From: Promerops cafer
Taxonomy: Eukaryota; Chordata; Aves; Passeriformes; Nectariniidae
DNA length: 64,000 nt
Assembly (NCBI GenBank): GCA_013398275.1
Contig: VZSE01005030.1
Location: 1-64,000 of the forward strand
Direction of reading: 5' to 3'
The translations under genes were made by a program, and so were the position numbers. The notes beneath the pieces were generated by a model. The model saw nothing but the letters and a program-made list of their open reading frames with translations. It did not search any database and was not told where the DNA came from. Shown here piece after piece: positions 9,480 through 22,405 of the stretch (position 1 is the first letter of the stretch; each line of letters begins with the position of its first letter).

Positions 9480-11860
9480 CACGTGAAACCCCTTCTCCAA
9501 GCCATGCCCATGCTCCAGACTCATGTCTCTTATGTATCAGGGCTTCCCCCATGAAGTCCATCCCCAAAACACCTCGTTATGTCTGTGCAGCCCAGCCTTT
9601 GCCCTCCAGGTCTCCAGCCCAGCCATCCACTCTGCACAACAACGTCAAACTTCTGCCAGGTTGCTCGGAGCTGTGTTCAGCCCAGCTTTTAAAATCTCCA
9701 AGCATGGAATCTCACCACCTCCTTGGCTAATCTCTTACACTTGCCTGGGACTTAATTCCAATTAATTCCATGCCACATGAGGACAGAGCTGGTGAGCCTC
9801 GCACAGCTGTTCGCTGAGTGGAGTGTCCCAGAAATCAGGTGTTTTCTCAGGAAGAAGCAGTTATTTCCTCAGGCCTGGATAAAACCAGAACTCAGCGGTC
9901 TCCTCATGACCCACAGCAGGCAGGTGTGACACAGGGGTGGGAGGAAGCTGGGTGGCACAGCAGTGATTGCACAGGAGGGGTGGCAAAGCCAAGTGCAGCG
10001 CTGCGGACCAAGGCAGGGAGAGCAGGGAGCTGCTGCAGCCAATGGTGAACACAGAGACCTGTTTGCCTCAAAAAAAAAAAAAGGAGCTGAAAAAGCTGAA
10101 TCGCTACCAGATTTTAGCTGCTTAATTTCTACTGGGAAAAACAATAAAAGCAAAGGCACTGTCTGGATTAAGGAGCAGCTGGTACCCAACTCCTGCAGGT
10201 GGTGATTCAGGATGAGCCCTTCAGAGGATCTCCTTTGTGTAACTAGGGGAGAACACACAGACAAAAGGAACAACTGATTGTGAAGTTTTGTAAAATTCGG
10301 GAATTATAAATGTTGTTGGAAATAGGAAGAGCTTTTAACAATGGTGTTGGTGTTGACGTCTCAGAGTCGATGGGGGAGGCAAGGTCTTTCCCCAAGCCCA
10401 GCACATGCAGAGGCATCACGAGAGGGCAGCAGAGACAGGAGCTGAGCAGGACACACAGGCAGTGGCCTGCAGTGCTCCAGACACCAAATCTGAAACGGCC
10501 ACGGCGCAGGTACAAAGCATTGCTGAGGGTGCTGCCCGTAGGAAACCAGAATCTGTGAAAATAAACGAGCGTGCTGGGGCACAACTCAGCAGAATAGACA
10601 CAGATCCCTTAAACAGAACATCCCCCATCCCTGAGTCCTATATGTGTGAGGTTTTATTGATCAAACATTGTGAGATTGTGAGCTGAGGTAAAGCACAGGC
10701 TGCCTTCACCAGCTGCCAGATGCTGAGAGCTGAATACAACCTCCAAAAATCCATTTCAGACCTGGTAACTTGGATGAGCTCGATAAAAACGTCACGTTTG
10801 CAGTCAGTCTGTTGCATGAAGTCTGGTGGTTCCCATCATGGCCAGCCCCTCCTCCTGGCTGTTACATCCCTGTTTGCCCCAACTCTTGCTGTTGGCAGGG
10901 TGCAGCAGGGCCAGGAGAGCTCAGGTGAGGGCAGAGAGAAGGGCACTGCTGGGTCACACTCCCCTGCTGCACAGCTCCGTGCTGGGAGCGAGCCCAGCCC
11001 TGCCCAGCCCTGGTGTAGCTTCTCCCAGGCCTGTGCATTGCCAAGGCCATTCAGAGATGTGTCCCAGCTCCAGCTGAGTGCACAGGGGCTGAGGCAGCCC
11101 CAGGAGGGCTTTGGGAGCCATGGAATGCCCTGGAAGGATAAGGCATCTGTGCTACACCCCGGATGGCAAAGCCAATAGCCAATACCAATACCCTGTACCC
11201 AAACAGGCCCTGTGGCAGGGACATGCCAGGACTCAGTGCTGAGCTGGCATTCCCAGCCCTGCTCAAGGCTTGTGGCTCCTGTGCCTTCTCTGTGGGGGAA
11301 GCCCCTTGCACCCCAGTGGCCTCCACTCCCACCTTGGCTCAAACCTTGTCTCCCTCCTTCCTCTCCCAGAGCTCCCAGTTCCCTGTTCTGTGCTCCAGAG
11401 CCTTTCCAATCCATGCCACTGCCCCTTCCTTCCTCACACAACCCCTCCCTCCAACCTCTTTCCATACCCAAGTCTCCTCAGGCCATCTCAGCCCCCCCAT
11501 CCTGCTGCCCCAGCGCCCCCAGCCCTGCCCCTGGGCACAGCCACCTTGGCTCCAGCACACATCCCTGCTGGTCAAATCTCTTGGCCTTTATGCAAACAGC
11601 ATCCAGGTGTGTACTGGGAGCAGCCCCTGGGACATTCCCACGTGTTGCCTACCTGGAACCACCCCTGGGGAGGGTGAGGGAAGCAATACCCCAAAGCCAG
11701 GCCAGAATGCCATACCCCAAAGCCAGCCAGCCAAATGGCCATTCTGGGAGATTGCCATTACATGTGATCACATTTGTGACCCAGCAGTGTCCTCAGGAGT
11801 GGCTTAATTTAGTACTAAAGATGTGTCCTACAGGACCAGGCACACTGGAGATCCTAATAT
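9480..11860. other. intergenic stretch, nothing recognised
   Basis: No recognisable exon. A poly(A) run lies at 10070-10082. The longest open frames near 10.8-11.8 kb are Pro/Ser/Leu-rich, overlap each other on both strands and have no known motif. Confidence 0.4.
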
Positions 11861-11861
11861 C

Positions 11862-12068
11862 TGCTTAGATTGGATAGCAGGAAAAATTTCTTCTTCTCTG
11901 AAAGGATGTTCAGGGATTCAAACAGGTTGCCCAGAGCTGATGTCACCATCCCTGTTCAAAAATGTGTAGGTGCAGCACTTGGGGACATAGTTTAGTGGTG
12001 AACACAGTGATGCTGGGTTAATGGTTGATCTTGGAGGGCTTTTCCACCCTTAATGATTGTGTGATTCT
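11862..12068 (+). mobile_element. CR1 LINE 3' fragment
   Basis: It matches the avian CR1 3' region in order: 'ggaaaaatttcttcttctct', 'caggttgcccagagctgatg', 'tcaccatccctgttcaaaaa', 'cttggggacatagtttagtg', 'ctgggttaatggttgatctt', then 'gattgtgtgattctgtg'. Confidence 0.92.
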
Positions 12069-12079
12069 GTGCAGCACTC

Positions 12080-13330
12080 CAAAGATGCTCCTAAAGGGGC
12101 ACCTTGCTCCGCATTTCCCTAATCCTACAACACTTGACTGCCCTCATGCCCACGCAGACTGGACCTGGAGCTGCTCAGTAGTTTTTCCCAGGGCGATGTA
12201 AGAAGATTTTTCACATTCTCATTGCAGAGAAAACCCTGAGGCAGCTTCTTGACTCTCCATCAAACGTAGGAGCCGGCCCCGCTTCCCCTCCTGCGACACA
12301 AGGGCACCAGAGCTGCGCCCTGAGGAGGCGTGCCATGGGAATTGTAAACACAGCTGCTTTCTTCAGGCATGTTATTCACCCCCTGGCTCACTCTCAGTTG
12401 GACTGGTGATGTCTCAGGAGCACAATGGAGAACATATTAAAGTGTTTCTTCATTGCTCTGCCTCACCTAGACATTGCGTGCTGCTCTAGTCCATTGCACA
12501 ACTGGCTGTCTGAGACTGGGGAGGCTGAAAATGCTGCTCTAAATAGACTTAGAAGGGAGACAAAAGCCAGGGGAAATTATAAGAATGCAATAAATCAATG
12601 AGCAACCTAGTGAAGACATTGCAGGGTCTGTGCTTCTCTTTGCCTCGTAGCAACAAAGAGCCACTTGACGGAGTTAAAAGCCATTATATTGAAAACTAGG
12701 TTTTGTACACTTACATAGCAAAAAAGGAGTTAAAATTCTTTATGGGAGACAGAAAATTTGGTTCTTATGACCACAAGATTACCTGAACACCCAGGGGAGT
12801 GTTTTCCTGGAGCAAAACAATGTTCTTCAATGTTATTTGCTCTCAAATAGTATCTTCAAAAAGTCCATCTACTTTACACCTGGAGGGTGTGTAGCTCCAT
12901 CCAGCTGGTTGCTGGCCTAATGTTTTGGCTGTGTTTTCACCTGGTGTACTGGAAACTTCTGAGCACACCTATTCCCTGGTAACTGGAATTTCCTTCCTTC
13001 CCTTTCTCCTGCTCAGGAGAATTTCCCTCTGCTTCTGCTCTCTTTGGCTTGTTCTTGGCCATGTGTCTGGACAGCTCCAGGGAAGGGCCAATCCTCACTG
13101 GCAGCAGCACAGAAAGAGGATGGAACACCATGATTTGTTAAGAAGAGAGGCTGCTGTAATGGAGCCCCTGAGCATCCTCAGGGGCCACCACCAGCACGTG
13201 CCGGTGGTGGCTGAGAACACCAAGTGCCACCATGGCTTTGGGAGGGTGCTGGGGATGCTGGGTGCGTGGGGAGGGTCCCTTGGTGATGCGACCCTTGTGG
13301 ATGTGGTGGTCACCTTGGCTGGGTGGCAGT
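12080..13330. other. intergenic stretch, nothing recognised
   Basis: No exon, repeat or RNA gene recognised. A small CpG-richer patch lies near 12245-12335. Confidence 0.4.
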
Positions 13331-13339
13331 GACTGGGCA

Positions 13340-14200
13340 GCAGGGGGACTCAGGGACATGGCAGTGATGTGAAGTATAGGGGGGAATAGGGAGACGTGGC
13401 AGGGCTGTAAAATACAGGAGATAACCTGGGCATGTGGCAGGGCTGTGGAGGGGGACAGGGGACACAGCACAGCCCTGTGCCCCCCCGAGGTAGGGGGGTC
13501 ACCTGGGAACATGGAGGCACGTAGGGGCTACAGTTCAGCCCTGAGGCACCTGGGACACAGCGGGGCCCTGAGAAACGTGGGGACACCGAGTGGGGGTGAG
13601 GCACATGGAGGGACCCTGACAAACATGGGGACACAGCAGGGCTGTGAGCACACAGGGACATGGTTCAGCCCCAAGGCTTATGGGGGCACAGCTCCTTAGG
13701 CAGCCCTGAGGCACACAGGGACATGGAATCATCACGGTTGGAAAAGACCCTCAGGATCATCCAGTCCAGCTGTCCACCCATCCCCACCAGTGTAACCCCT
13801 GGGCCACTAAACCCCCCGCATCATATGGAGGGACAGTGAGTCACAGGGGGACACGGTTCAGCCCTGAGGCACAGGGGATGCAGAGTGGCTGTGAGGCACA
13901 GGGGGACGTGGAAGCACACAGGGGGACATGGAGGAGCTGTGAGGTACATGGGGGCATAGTCATCCCACAGGGTGCACCAGGGCATGAGTGCACAGCCATG
14001 AGGCGCAGGGCACGTGGAGGGGCTGCGATGCACAAGGGACACGGATGCACCGCCCCGGTGCTCGGGGGACCTGAAAGGACTCTAATGCATAGGGGACATG
14101 AAAGGACTCTGATGCACAAGGGCACACACGGCAGCCGAGCCCCGGCGCTCAGGGCACACACGGGTGCCCAGCCCGGCGCTCGGGGGACACGAAAGCCCTC
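13340..14200. repeat. G-rich degenerate minisatellite upstream of the CpG island
   Basis: Repeats of 'gaggcacaggggacatggag' and 'gggctgtgaggcaca' type recur with drifting spacing, with a motif period of roughly 30-45 bp. The plus strand is strongly G-rich. The array is interrupted by a CR1 fragment at 13729-13815 and runs into the CpG island. Cys/Pro-rich open frames on the minus strand are artefacts of the repeat. Confidence 0.8.
13729..13815 (-). mobile_element. CR1 fragment nested in the minisatellite
   Basis: The antisense CR1 3' end is recognisable as 'aatcatcacggttggaaaag', then 'atcatccagtccagctgtcc' and 'gtgtaacccctgggccacta'. The flanks 'acatgg' and 'atatggaggga' join into a normal 'acatggaggga' repeat unit once the insert is removed, leaving 'atgg' as a possible short target duplication. 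Confidence 0.85.
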
Positions 14201-14267
14201 CAAGGCACAAGGCAGCGGCGGGTACCGTACCCGTCCCGGCCCCGCCGCGCTCCCGCCCCGCTGTCCC

Positions 14268-14281
14268 GTTGCCGTAGCGAC
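14268..14281. promoter_or_regulatory. RFX X-box-like site
   Basis: GTTGCCGTAGCGAC matches the RFX consensus (GTTGCC, 1-2 nt, RGYAAC) with one mismatch in the right half-site. It lies about 45 bp upstream of the TATA-like element. Confidence 0.4.
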
Positions 14282-14344
14282 GCCTCCCGGCGGCCCCGGC
14301 CCGGCGCGGCCGCTTTAAGAGCGCGGCGCCCGCTGCCGCCCCCG

Positions 14345-14494
14345 NNNNNNNNNNNNNNNNNNNNNNNNNNNNNNNNNNNNNNNNNNNNNNNNNNNNNNNN
14401 NNNNNNNNNNNNNNNNNNNNNNNNNNNNNNNNNNNNNNNNNNNNNNNNNNNNNNNNNNNNNNNNNNNNNNNNNNNNNNNNNNNNNNNNNNNNNN
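14345..14494. other. assembly gap (150 N) inside the CpG island
   Basis: There are 150 unresolved bases flanked by extremely GC-rich sequence. Part of the promoter or first exon is probably hidden here. Open frames crossing it contain unknown residues and should be ignored. Confidence 0.98.
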
Positions 14495-15679
14495 GAGCGG
14501 CCCCGCGCCCGCCCGGGGCTTCCCGCCGGGGTGCGGGTCCCCCCGCCCCGCTCCGGCCCTTCCCGCGGGTGCTTTTGGGTCCCGCAGCCGGACCCGCGCC
14601 CGGGCCGGTTCCGCTGCCCCGCCAGCGGCTGCTGGGGCTGTGCGAGGTGGGAGTGAAGCCGCGGTGCGGGGCGGTCGGGTTTGTTCGGCTCCGGTCCCGG
14701 GATCTGGTTCTTCCTCGCAACTTTGAGAGCTGGGCGCTCGTGCTGCCTCACGGCTCGTTTGCCTGGGGTTTTTCTCCCTGTGAAAAAGAGAGCTTTCAAT
14801 TTTTTTTTTTTCCCTTAAGCAGACCTCTGTGTGAGAACTTTGCTTTTAAAATTTTATTGTAGCCTTTGTTGGTATATGCCACTGCTTATTCGTTGGTGTG
14901 TTTCCCCATCCGTTTTTTGTGTTGGATGCACTGTTCCTTTGGCTGCTCTGCCTTCTAAATACTCTTAAATGGAGAGGTAAGATGGGGAAAAGATAAAATA
15001 TGAGAATCCGTGACTGTTTTGTGTCAACTTCTTTAATTGAAATGTTGTAAGCCAAAGGGGAAAGAAAAGAAAAAGTGATCAAGTGGAGCTCAGGGCACTT
15101 TGCTTTGTTGGAGGCAGAGAGGAAAAACTTGGGAGGGAATGACTGAGATTTTGTTTCACTTTATTTCTCTTCTTTTGAGGCTGAAAGATAAACAAGCATT
15201 TTGAAATGCTTTGGTTTAAAATGCCGAGCTCTTCATTTTCTCTTCAGCTGACTCCATTAAAAAAAAAATCTTAAAAAAAAAAAAAAGTAGAAGCAGCTCT
15301 GCTGTTGCAGAGCCAGCAGTGGTGTGTGTGGGCAGAGAGGCCTTGCTGCTCTTCCATCAGCCGTTCCTGCCTTGTCTCTGTGGACTACAAAATTAGAAAG
15401 GCTCCGATGTCCATTCAGTCTGATGTCTGGGTAATGTGGGCTGTGGAAATCAAGAGGAGCTCTCTGTGTATTAGCTGCTGTGCTGCTCGTGGCTTGCTCA
15501 GCCTGTGGGTTCTGGCCTCTGGTGTATAATTAGGAAAGTAATTGTATTTTAAGAAGCCTTAAATCTATTATCCAGGTGTGTGCTTGTCCCCTGGGCAGGG
15601 ATCAGGTGGTGTGAGCTTTCTTTTGCTGTAAGCAAATGATCTCTGTCCTTCTGATGGTCACAGGCTGCAGTCTGAGATT

Positions 15680-15965
15680 TGCAGGATCTTAGAACCACTG
15701 AGTTTGAGTTGGAAAGGATCTTTGAAGCTCTTCTAGTCCAACTCTCCTGCATTGAGTAGGAATATATTCAACTATCCCAGGTTGCTCCAAGCCCTGTCCA
15801 ACCTGGCTTTGGACAGTTCCAGGGGTGGGGCAGCCACAACTTCTCTGGGCAACCTGTGCCAGGGCCTCCCCACCCTCATTTCAAAGAACCTGCTTCCTCA
15901 TATCTAATCTGTATCTCCCCTCTTTTCATTTGGAAGCTTTACCCCTTGTCTCACTTAACTTAAAA
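15680..15965 (-). mobile_element. CR1 LINE fragment
   Basis: The antisense CR1 consensus is clear: 'gagttggaaaggatctttga', 'ccaggttgctccaagccctg', 'ggggtggggcagccacaact', 'ctgggcaacctgtgccaggg' and 'cctcatatctaatctgtatc'. Confidence 0.93.
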
Positions 15966-17566
15966 ACTTTAAAACTTCCAAGAGTGAGACCTGAGGCTCC
16001 CTGCACTTTTCCTCCCCTGGAAATGGCCCAGGTCATCTCCTTCCCCAGAGCTGTCTCCTTGCCTTTCCTAAGAGTTTTTGTCTTTCCAATTCCAGTCAGT
16101 GTCCAGGAAGGCTTTTATTTGTTGCATCTTTCCTGAATTTGGTTTATGCGCACGCTGAGAAGCCCAGCCGTGGAGAGCACAGGTCTGTGGTGAGGGATGG
16201 AGAGCCAAGAACAACTCCAACTGGCTGTAATTGAAAACTGTCAGCTTTGCACTGAAGGAGGATGTTCAAAGCATGTGGCTTGGGGTAGCTCCTCGGATAA
16301 CACTGAGCAGAGAATTGGATCTTCAATTCTAAAGAAAGTCACAATGTCCAAATCCTGGGGAGTTCTGTTGGCTGGAGCTCCAAGGTGAGATGGCAGTAGG
16401 GCTCTGGATGGCTGCTTGGTGCTGTCCTTCTGCACCATCTGCTGTTGTTCTGGAGATGTCCTAAAGCCACTTTAGAGCAGCTGAAGTATCCAAGTCACGG
16501 TGTCTTGGAGAAGTCTGCTTGTTCCAGGTTTCTTGCCCTTCCTTTCCTTCAAGGTGGCTGTTTCTCGGGGAGGTTGGGTGCAGTGAGGGACCTGCAGAAG
16601 GTTTCTGGGTGGCAGGCCCAAGAGGAGAGCAGTGTGCCTGCCCAGGTGTCAGCTGCATTGGGAAACTCTTGGCTGGGCTGAGGCAGCACGGGGCAGGTGG
16701 GGGCATGGGAGAAGTCTGAGCATCCAGGAGGAGACTGGAATTTGGGAGAGAGGCAGTTCTAACAGGAAATAAACGCTCCCTGTACACTAAACAGCACAGA
16801 ATAGCTGCTTCAGCCCAGCGTGGGTGAACTTCGGGCAGTTGCTCGATGAGCTTGTGGGCAAAATTCACTGTTTCATTCCCCATCCTCCTGGGCTGTTGTA
16901 TCTGCTGGTATTTGCCAGACATTGCCTAAACTGCTCTTAAAGTGCAGCTGTTTTTGCAGGTTCCCAGTTACTGCACAGTTGTTCTTACTGTGTTTATTTT
17001 AGTGGTTATAAACTGATTTTTAAAAAGGACTTGGAATTTGAGCTGGAAAGTCTCCTTTTTCTTCTTCTTTCATGATTTGGTTGAGAAGCTGCACCCAAGG
17101 AGCCAGCAGCTGAGCCCTTCAGTATTACCCCCCTCCCTTTATTTTCTGAATTTTCTGAGCTGTGGTTTTCCAGGAATATGGGGCAGTTGTCCTGTACCTG
17201 GATTTTAGTAGTGGACATCCATTTGGGTCTGGGGTGAGGGGGGTGTCTGCTCTTAATTTGGTAAAATTAGGCATTTGGCTGGGGACTAAAAAGCTCAAAG
17301 GAGACTTTTTTTCCTCATAACATTTTGTTTAGCCTGAATGTTTGCAGTCAGAGCTATGTGTTTCTTAAAGACACAGAAAGCATAAAGCTTTTTCAAGGCA
17401 GTTATTTCAAATTGCTGTGAGCTTCAGTGTCATTTGGAACTAGAAGGTGCCACCATTGCCCAAAAAAGTTACAGCATGACTGTGATCCTCCATTGTCCAG
17501 GGCAAAGTCCCTCACCCTGAATTGCCAAGCGGCTTGAACAACCATGGGCTGAAGTGTTCCTAATCC

Positions 17567-17616
17567 TTATATAAAGTAACTTTTGTTAATAAGTTACTTT
17601 ACATATATAAAGTAGC
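17567..17616. repeat. AT-rich inverted repeat with flanking direct repeat
   Basis: AAAGTAACT (17573-17581) and AGTTACTTT (17592-17600) form a perfect 9-bp stem with a 10-nt loop. The motif 'tataaagtaacttttg' recurs as 'tataaagtagcttttgc' just downstream. I cannot assign it to a known element. Confidence 0.7.
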
Positions 17617-20600
17617 TTTTGCAAGGATACAAATTGAGGGAGAACCCAGTGTGATTAACTTTTCCCTCTGCTCTCAGGATAATAAATGTGTGTTGCCTGA
17701 TATTTGTTGCCTTCTGTTTGTTTCAGAACAGTTACTTCTGCAAGTTGAACTGAAAATAGGTGCTGGAAGTGGTGAATAATCACTTCACTTGGAATAATGC
17801 ACAGCTGCGAAGAGCCAAGGGCTCAGTCCTCCCGATCTCCTTTGTTAGAGACAGGCTGGCTTCCCCCGCTCCCTCCTGTGTTCGAGCTGAACATTAAACA
17901 GTGATTTCTATGCAAGAATTTTAAGCAAAGTCTTTCAAAGCACTTGAATGACCAGCGAGGGGCAGCTGGGAAAGGGTTGCCTGGGAGATGCTGCCGGGAG
18001 CAGCTGAGGCAGGGTGCGACAGCGTGGAAGGAAGCGAAGAGGGCAGGATGCTGCTCTGATCTTCCCTCCCTCCCTGCTGCGTGCGAGAGCGGTGGTCCTG
18101 CTGCTGGGAGCTCGGGGCATGCAAATGTGGCCGAGTGTGTGAGCACAGGACTCAGCGCTGCTCCTTCTGCTCACCACAGTGCCCCGGAGAGCCAAACTGG
18201 GAGAGCAAACTGGGAATCAAGTGCTGCGCTTTGCCCTGAGCCCTGCAGTGCTGTTTCCTCAGGGTTTTCACTGGGGAGTAAAAGGTGTTGCCATCTGGGC
18301 ATGTTGTAGCACAGGGAGGATGTAGGGCTCCCTGGAGGCTCCTGCAGCATCTCCAGGAAGTCAGGTAAAATTCTGTTACATCACTTTGAGCAATCTCAGG
18401 ACAAAGCTGGCATTCCAGGGAATTTATTGCTTGTTCCTTACTCCTCTGCAGAGCTCCCACTGTACTGGTTATTCCTGTCTTCTGGTGCATGTCTTGGGTC
18501 CCTGTGAGGAAATGCTGAAATACACATCCAGAAATTCAGAGAATATTCTGGTTTACACATTGAGATGATGACTATTGCATGTTTAATGAATTGCTTCTCT
18601 GGATGCTGCTCAGCTTGCAGCTCTGAGCTTGTCCTTGCACTCTTTCAGCGCCTGCTTGAGATGAGTTTTGCTTGAAAATGTGAGTGTTTTCAGGCTGTGG
18701 AGAATGCAAATAGGATGCTGCAGTTAGGTGTTGGCAAACTGTCCTGTCTGGAGCTGTGTGGGAGGAGACATGGTTTCTTGGTTGTGTGACCCCAATGGGG
18801 AGAAGAGCAGCTGGGGTTTAACAAAGTGGTTAAAATCATATAGGCCCCTAAATCCTCCAGAGACTTCTCTCCTTTCCTAGAAGCTTCCTTTAACAAGCTG
18901 ATTTCTCAGGCTGATTGCTTGCAGATGAGATCATGCAGTGTGTTTTGCAGGGAAAGAATCTGAACTTCAACTGGTGAGCCAGAAAGTTTTAACACGCGAG
19001 TCACATGCCCGGTGTCCTCATGGCACACACAGAACCCCAGAGACTGCAACAGGGTGAGCTCAGGGTGGCTTTGTGCTCCAACAGGAGCTTTCTGAGCACA
19101 CAGAATACCCAGGGATGCTCTCAGCTGCTGGGGCTTGCTGCTTGGACAGCAGCGGGAGATGATGGCAAGGAAGTATTTCATCTTTCCTGAGCTCTGTTTC
19201 TCTCTTTAGTGTGTGTGGGGTTGGGATAAGCCCAAGTGAGGGAAGGCTCTCATCTGCCTTAATTCTGCAGACATTATGCTGCTGGCTTCAGCAAAGGAAT
19301 TTGTGTAGAATTGATGGTGTTTTTTCTGTTAATGCATGAGAACATTCTGAGCAGGGAAGACTTGATGGTAGTGTTCTGCTGCAGAGGATCCCAGCAACCT
19401 CTGGTCTCTCTCTCTCAGAAGGGATGCTGCCTTCCATTTCTCTTGATGGCAACTGGGTTACTCCTGCAAAATAATCACAGCCATCATTTGAGAGTGTTGA
19501 AAATTAAGCAAAGCTGTTCTGAGGTGATGTTAGGTGGTGTTCCCAGCATAGGGAACTTTCGTTGCCAGTAGCTTTAAAGTACAACCTATTCTCACAGACA
19601 AGGTAGGAAGGTGCCTTTCTGATGCCAGAGCCTCTTTGTGCCTAAAATCACTTCTTGCCAATCATGAAGGCATTAATTATGCAAAAATGGATTGGGGATG
19701 GGTGGAGCTTTACTGGCTGTGGAAATAGGAGCCAAAGAGCCACTTGATCCCAATCTCTCTTTAAAAAAATTAACAATGGAGTCAGACTGGGAGAGGAAAG
19801 TTTCAAATCCCAAACTTCAAATCTATCAGTGTTTCATGTAACTTGAAGACAGGAATGCATAAGGCAAGATGTGTTAAAGCCTCTTACTACTCCATAGCCA
19901 TGTTCTGCCTGTAGTCTCCTCTCAGTCACTCCTGTGAGCTGTCTTTTTGAAACAAAGTAGAATTTACAGATCAGCACAGGCTTAGTGGTGGTTTTTTTTC
20001 CTGTCACCTAAGCATGTTTGTTCCATGGGAGTTTATCAGAAGCTTCTTCCAATGTTTAATTTCACACAGGTAGAAAGTCAAGCCCATGAAAGTGGAAAAC
20101 TCCTGTATGTAGGTTATGAAACTTCATTTGGCTTCCTTGAGGGTGTGTATTAATGCAAGTACTACATACACTAAATGTCTGCTTTTTATGTGATATTATT
20201 TTATTCTTTAGGTAAAATAGTTGTGAACACAAGTTTCTTTGGTTCCATGCCCTTACTGGCTAATAATCTCTTCTATTGATGGAAAGGACTGGTAGAACAT
20301 TTCTTGCTCTGATGGATGGCAGTGAGGTTGGATATTTTTTGTAGCAGCTCAACCATTCACCCTTCACTCTGCTCCTGGATGGGATCCTGCTGGGTCTGTC
20401 CACCTGGAGCCTGGCTGATGGTCATCCCAGACCTGGCAGGGTGCATGTGGGAGGTGATGATCTGTCCTCTGAAAAGTGCTGCCTAAACCTTGTTTTGTCC
20501 ATGAAGCTTCAAGTGTGGAGCTGTTAGAACCCCAGCCCACTCAGAGCTAATGCTTGCAGAATGCATGACCAAGGAATTAAACTGGGTGGAGTCATTCCAA

Positions 20601-22260
20601 AATCTGGATTTGGGGCCTGTCTTCTCCTAATGCAGCAGCTTTGGGTGTTTGCTTGGAAGTGCTCCCAGCATGGATGATGCTCTCCTGACCTGATCTGACT
20701 TTTCTTTCTTGATGTTTGGGTGCTGTGCCCAAGTCTGTCTGCAGAGCTCTGCAGTGCAGAACTGCGGTGCGTAATGAACCCGAACAAGTCAGCTCCTGTC
20801 AGGAGATGGCACGGAGATGATGGGCTCCTGTGTGCCCTGGGGGAGGGAGGAGGGACAGACAAACAGAGTAAACAGTTGTGTTTCTTCCCCAGGCCTGTCC
20901 TGTGTCCTGAGGCTGCCAGCTGCAGTTTGGAGGCCAGAGGAATAGGGCGGGGTATTTTCTTCCAACCAGATGAATTTGTGCTATGAAAATGAGGAGTTAG
21001 TTCGGTTTCTCTGGGAATAGCATTTAAGGTGTTAAAACGTCCCACCCATCAGTTACGAAGAGCTGCTCAAGAACAAGCAAATACAGAGATGGAGCCTGCA
21101 GAGCACACTGCCTTTGCAGCTCTTATTTTTCCTTGAAGAATGAGAGTCTGGGCATGTTTTTGTTGCATTTATTATTTGGTCGTGGTGTCCGTCATTTGTG
21201 TTACCCTCCCATGGAGAGCTAAACCAGCCAAGCATTGGGTTTTGTTGTCCATCTCGATTACAGTTGTTATTTCACTTGTGCTTGTTTGTTTCTGCCTGTC
21301 AAAAGGTAAAAAAAATAAATACTGTAGCAGAAATAGCTGGAGTATCAGTGTTCTCCGATAGGAAGATGTCAGGCTATGATGAGTGCTTTTCACTGAGCTC
21401 AGCCTGTTTCTGCTGCTCCTGACAAGCTGTCATCTCTTCATGCTGGGTAATGTGATCTCCCAGGAATGTTTATCTTTCATTTCTGCATTTGTAGTGGAGA
21501 TGAGCTGGGGGTGCTGGGAATGTGCCTCCAATGCCCCGTTGTTGTTTGGGCTGAGGTGCTCTGAGCAAATGAGCTTTGCTGGCCAGTGTCATGTGTGGAT
21601 AGCATGGGTGAACACCTGGAAGGAACAGCACCAATGGCAGTTCCTCTGGTGACCAGCAACCCTCTTTTATCTCAGTGCCAGCAGCTGCTTCCCTGTTACC
21701 CTCCAGACAGCACTTCATGTAGACACTCTGCCTTCTTCCCAAGGACTGAACCCACCAGTGATTAGTGTGGTTCAGTCTCTGCTACGGCATTTTTTGGCCT
21801 TCTCCCAGCACTGGAAGGACACCAAATAGCAGCAGTACTGTTGAGACCTCCCTAGAGTAAAGACTTATAGTGGGAAATGAATTTTCTAGTTGCTTCTAAT
21901 GTCTTGAGAGCTATTGGCTGTCTGGCTTTTAACCTGTATTCTTGGATTATTGCAGGCTGTTGTATTTGAATGCATGGCTGAAGTTAAATTTCCAAAAAGG
22001 AATCTCTTGTGGGGGGTGTTGATTTGTGTAAGGGCAGTGTGACGCAGTGTGCTGACCCCGTTTGAGACCCGTGCAATGCATCAAGGCTCAGATCCTGGCA
22101 CTCCAGTAGTCCTGCCAGTACAGAATTAGCCCTCATCGTGTCAGTGCCGACATCTCTGCTAACCAAGCTTTAATATTATCTAGAAGGATCTCTCCAGAGA
22201 AACTCGATGCAAACCTTCCCTGTTGGCAGTAATTACTCTGCCTCTTCTCATTTGCTGCCA

Positions 22261-22405
22261 CAGAATGATGGAAGCACCAGTTGAAAGGATATCTGGAGGT
22301 CTCTGGCCTGACCTCCTGCTTGAAGTGAGACTGTCTCCAGCATGTGAGTGATGAGCTCAGCCGTGGCTTTGTCTGGCCAAGTCTTGAACATGTTGGGGAT
22401 GGAGC
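22261..22405 (-). mobile_element. CR1 LINE fragment, degenerate
   Basis: An antisense CR1-like stretch reads 'aaaggatatctggaggtctc', 'tgacctcctgcttgaagtga', 'gtcttgaacatgttggggat'. It is more diverged than the other copies. Confidence 0.75.

Larger units (their letters stand above)
14200..14720 (+). promoter_or_regulatory. CpG island, probable promoter and 5' UTR exon of the DDR gene
   Basis: CpG density is very high on both sides of the gap. Within it are GC boxes (for example 'cccgccccgc' near 14252), an RFX-type X-box (14268-14281) and a TATA-like 'ctttaaga' (14313-14320). A candidate 5' splice donor 'gag|gtggga' lies at 14646/14647, among several possible. The first visible DDR exon (40488) begins with an acceptor, so a non-coding first exon must exist upstream. 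This is the only strong CpG island on that side, and DDR genes are known to have non-coding 5' exons and long first introns. The island could instead serve another transcript. Confidence 0.6.

Noticed and set aside
10836..11868. Frames of 211-218 codons on both strands
   Set aside because: They overlap each other in several frames, have no domain, and no splice or promoter context.
14082..14799. Minus-strand frames of more than 200 codons across the CpG island
   Set aside because: They include 50 unknown residues from the assembly gap and consist of Arg/Ala/Gly low complexity.
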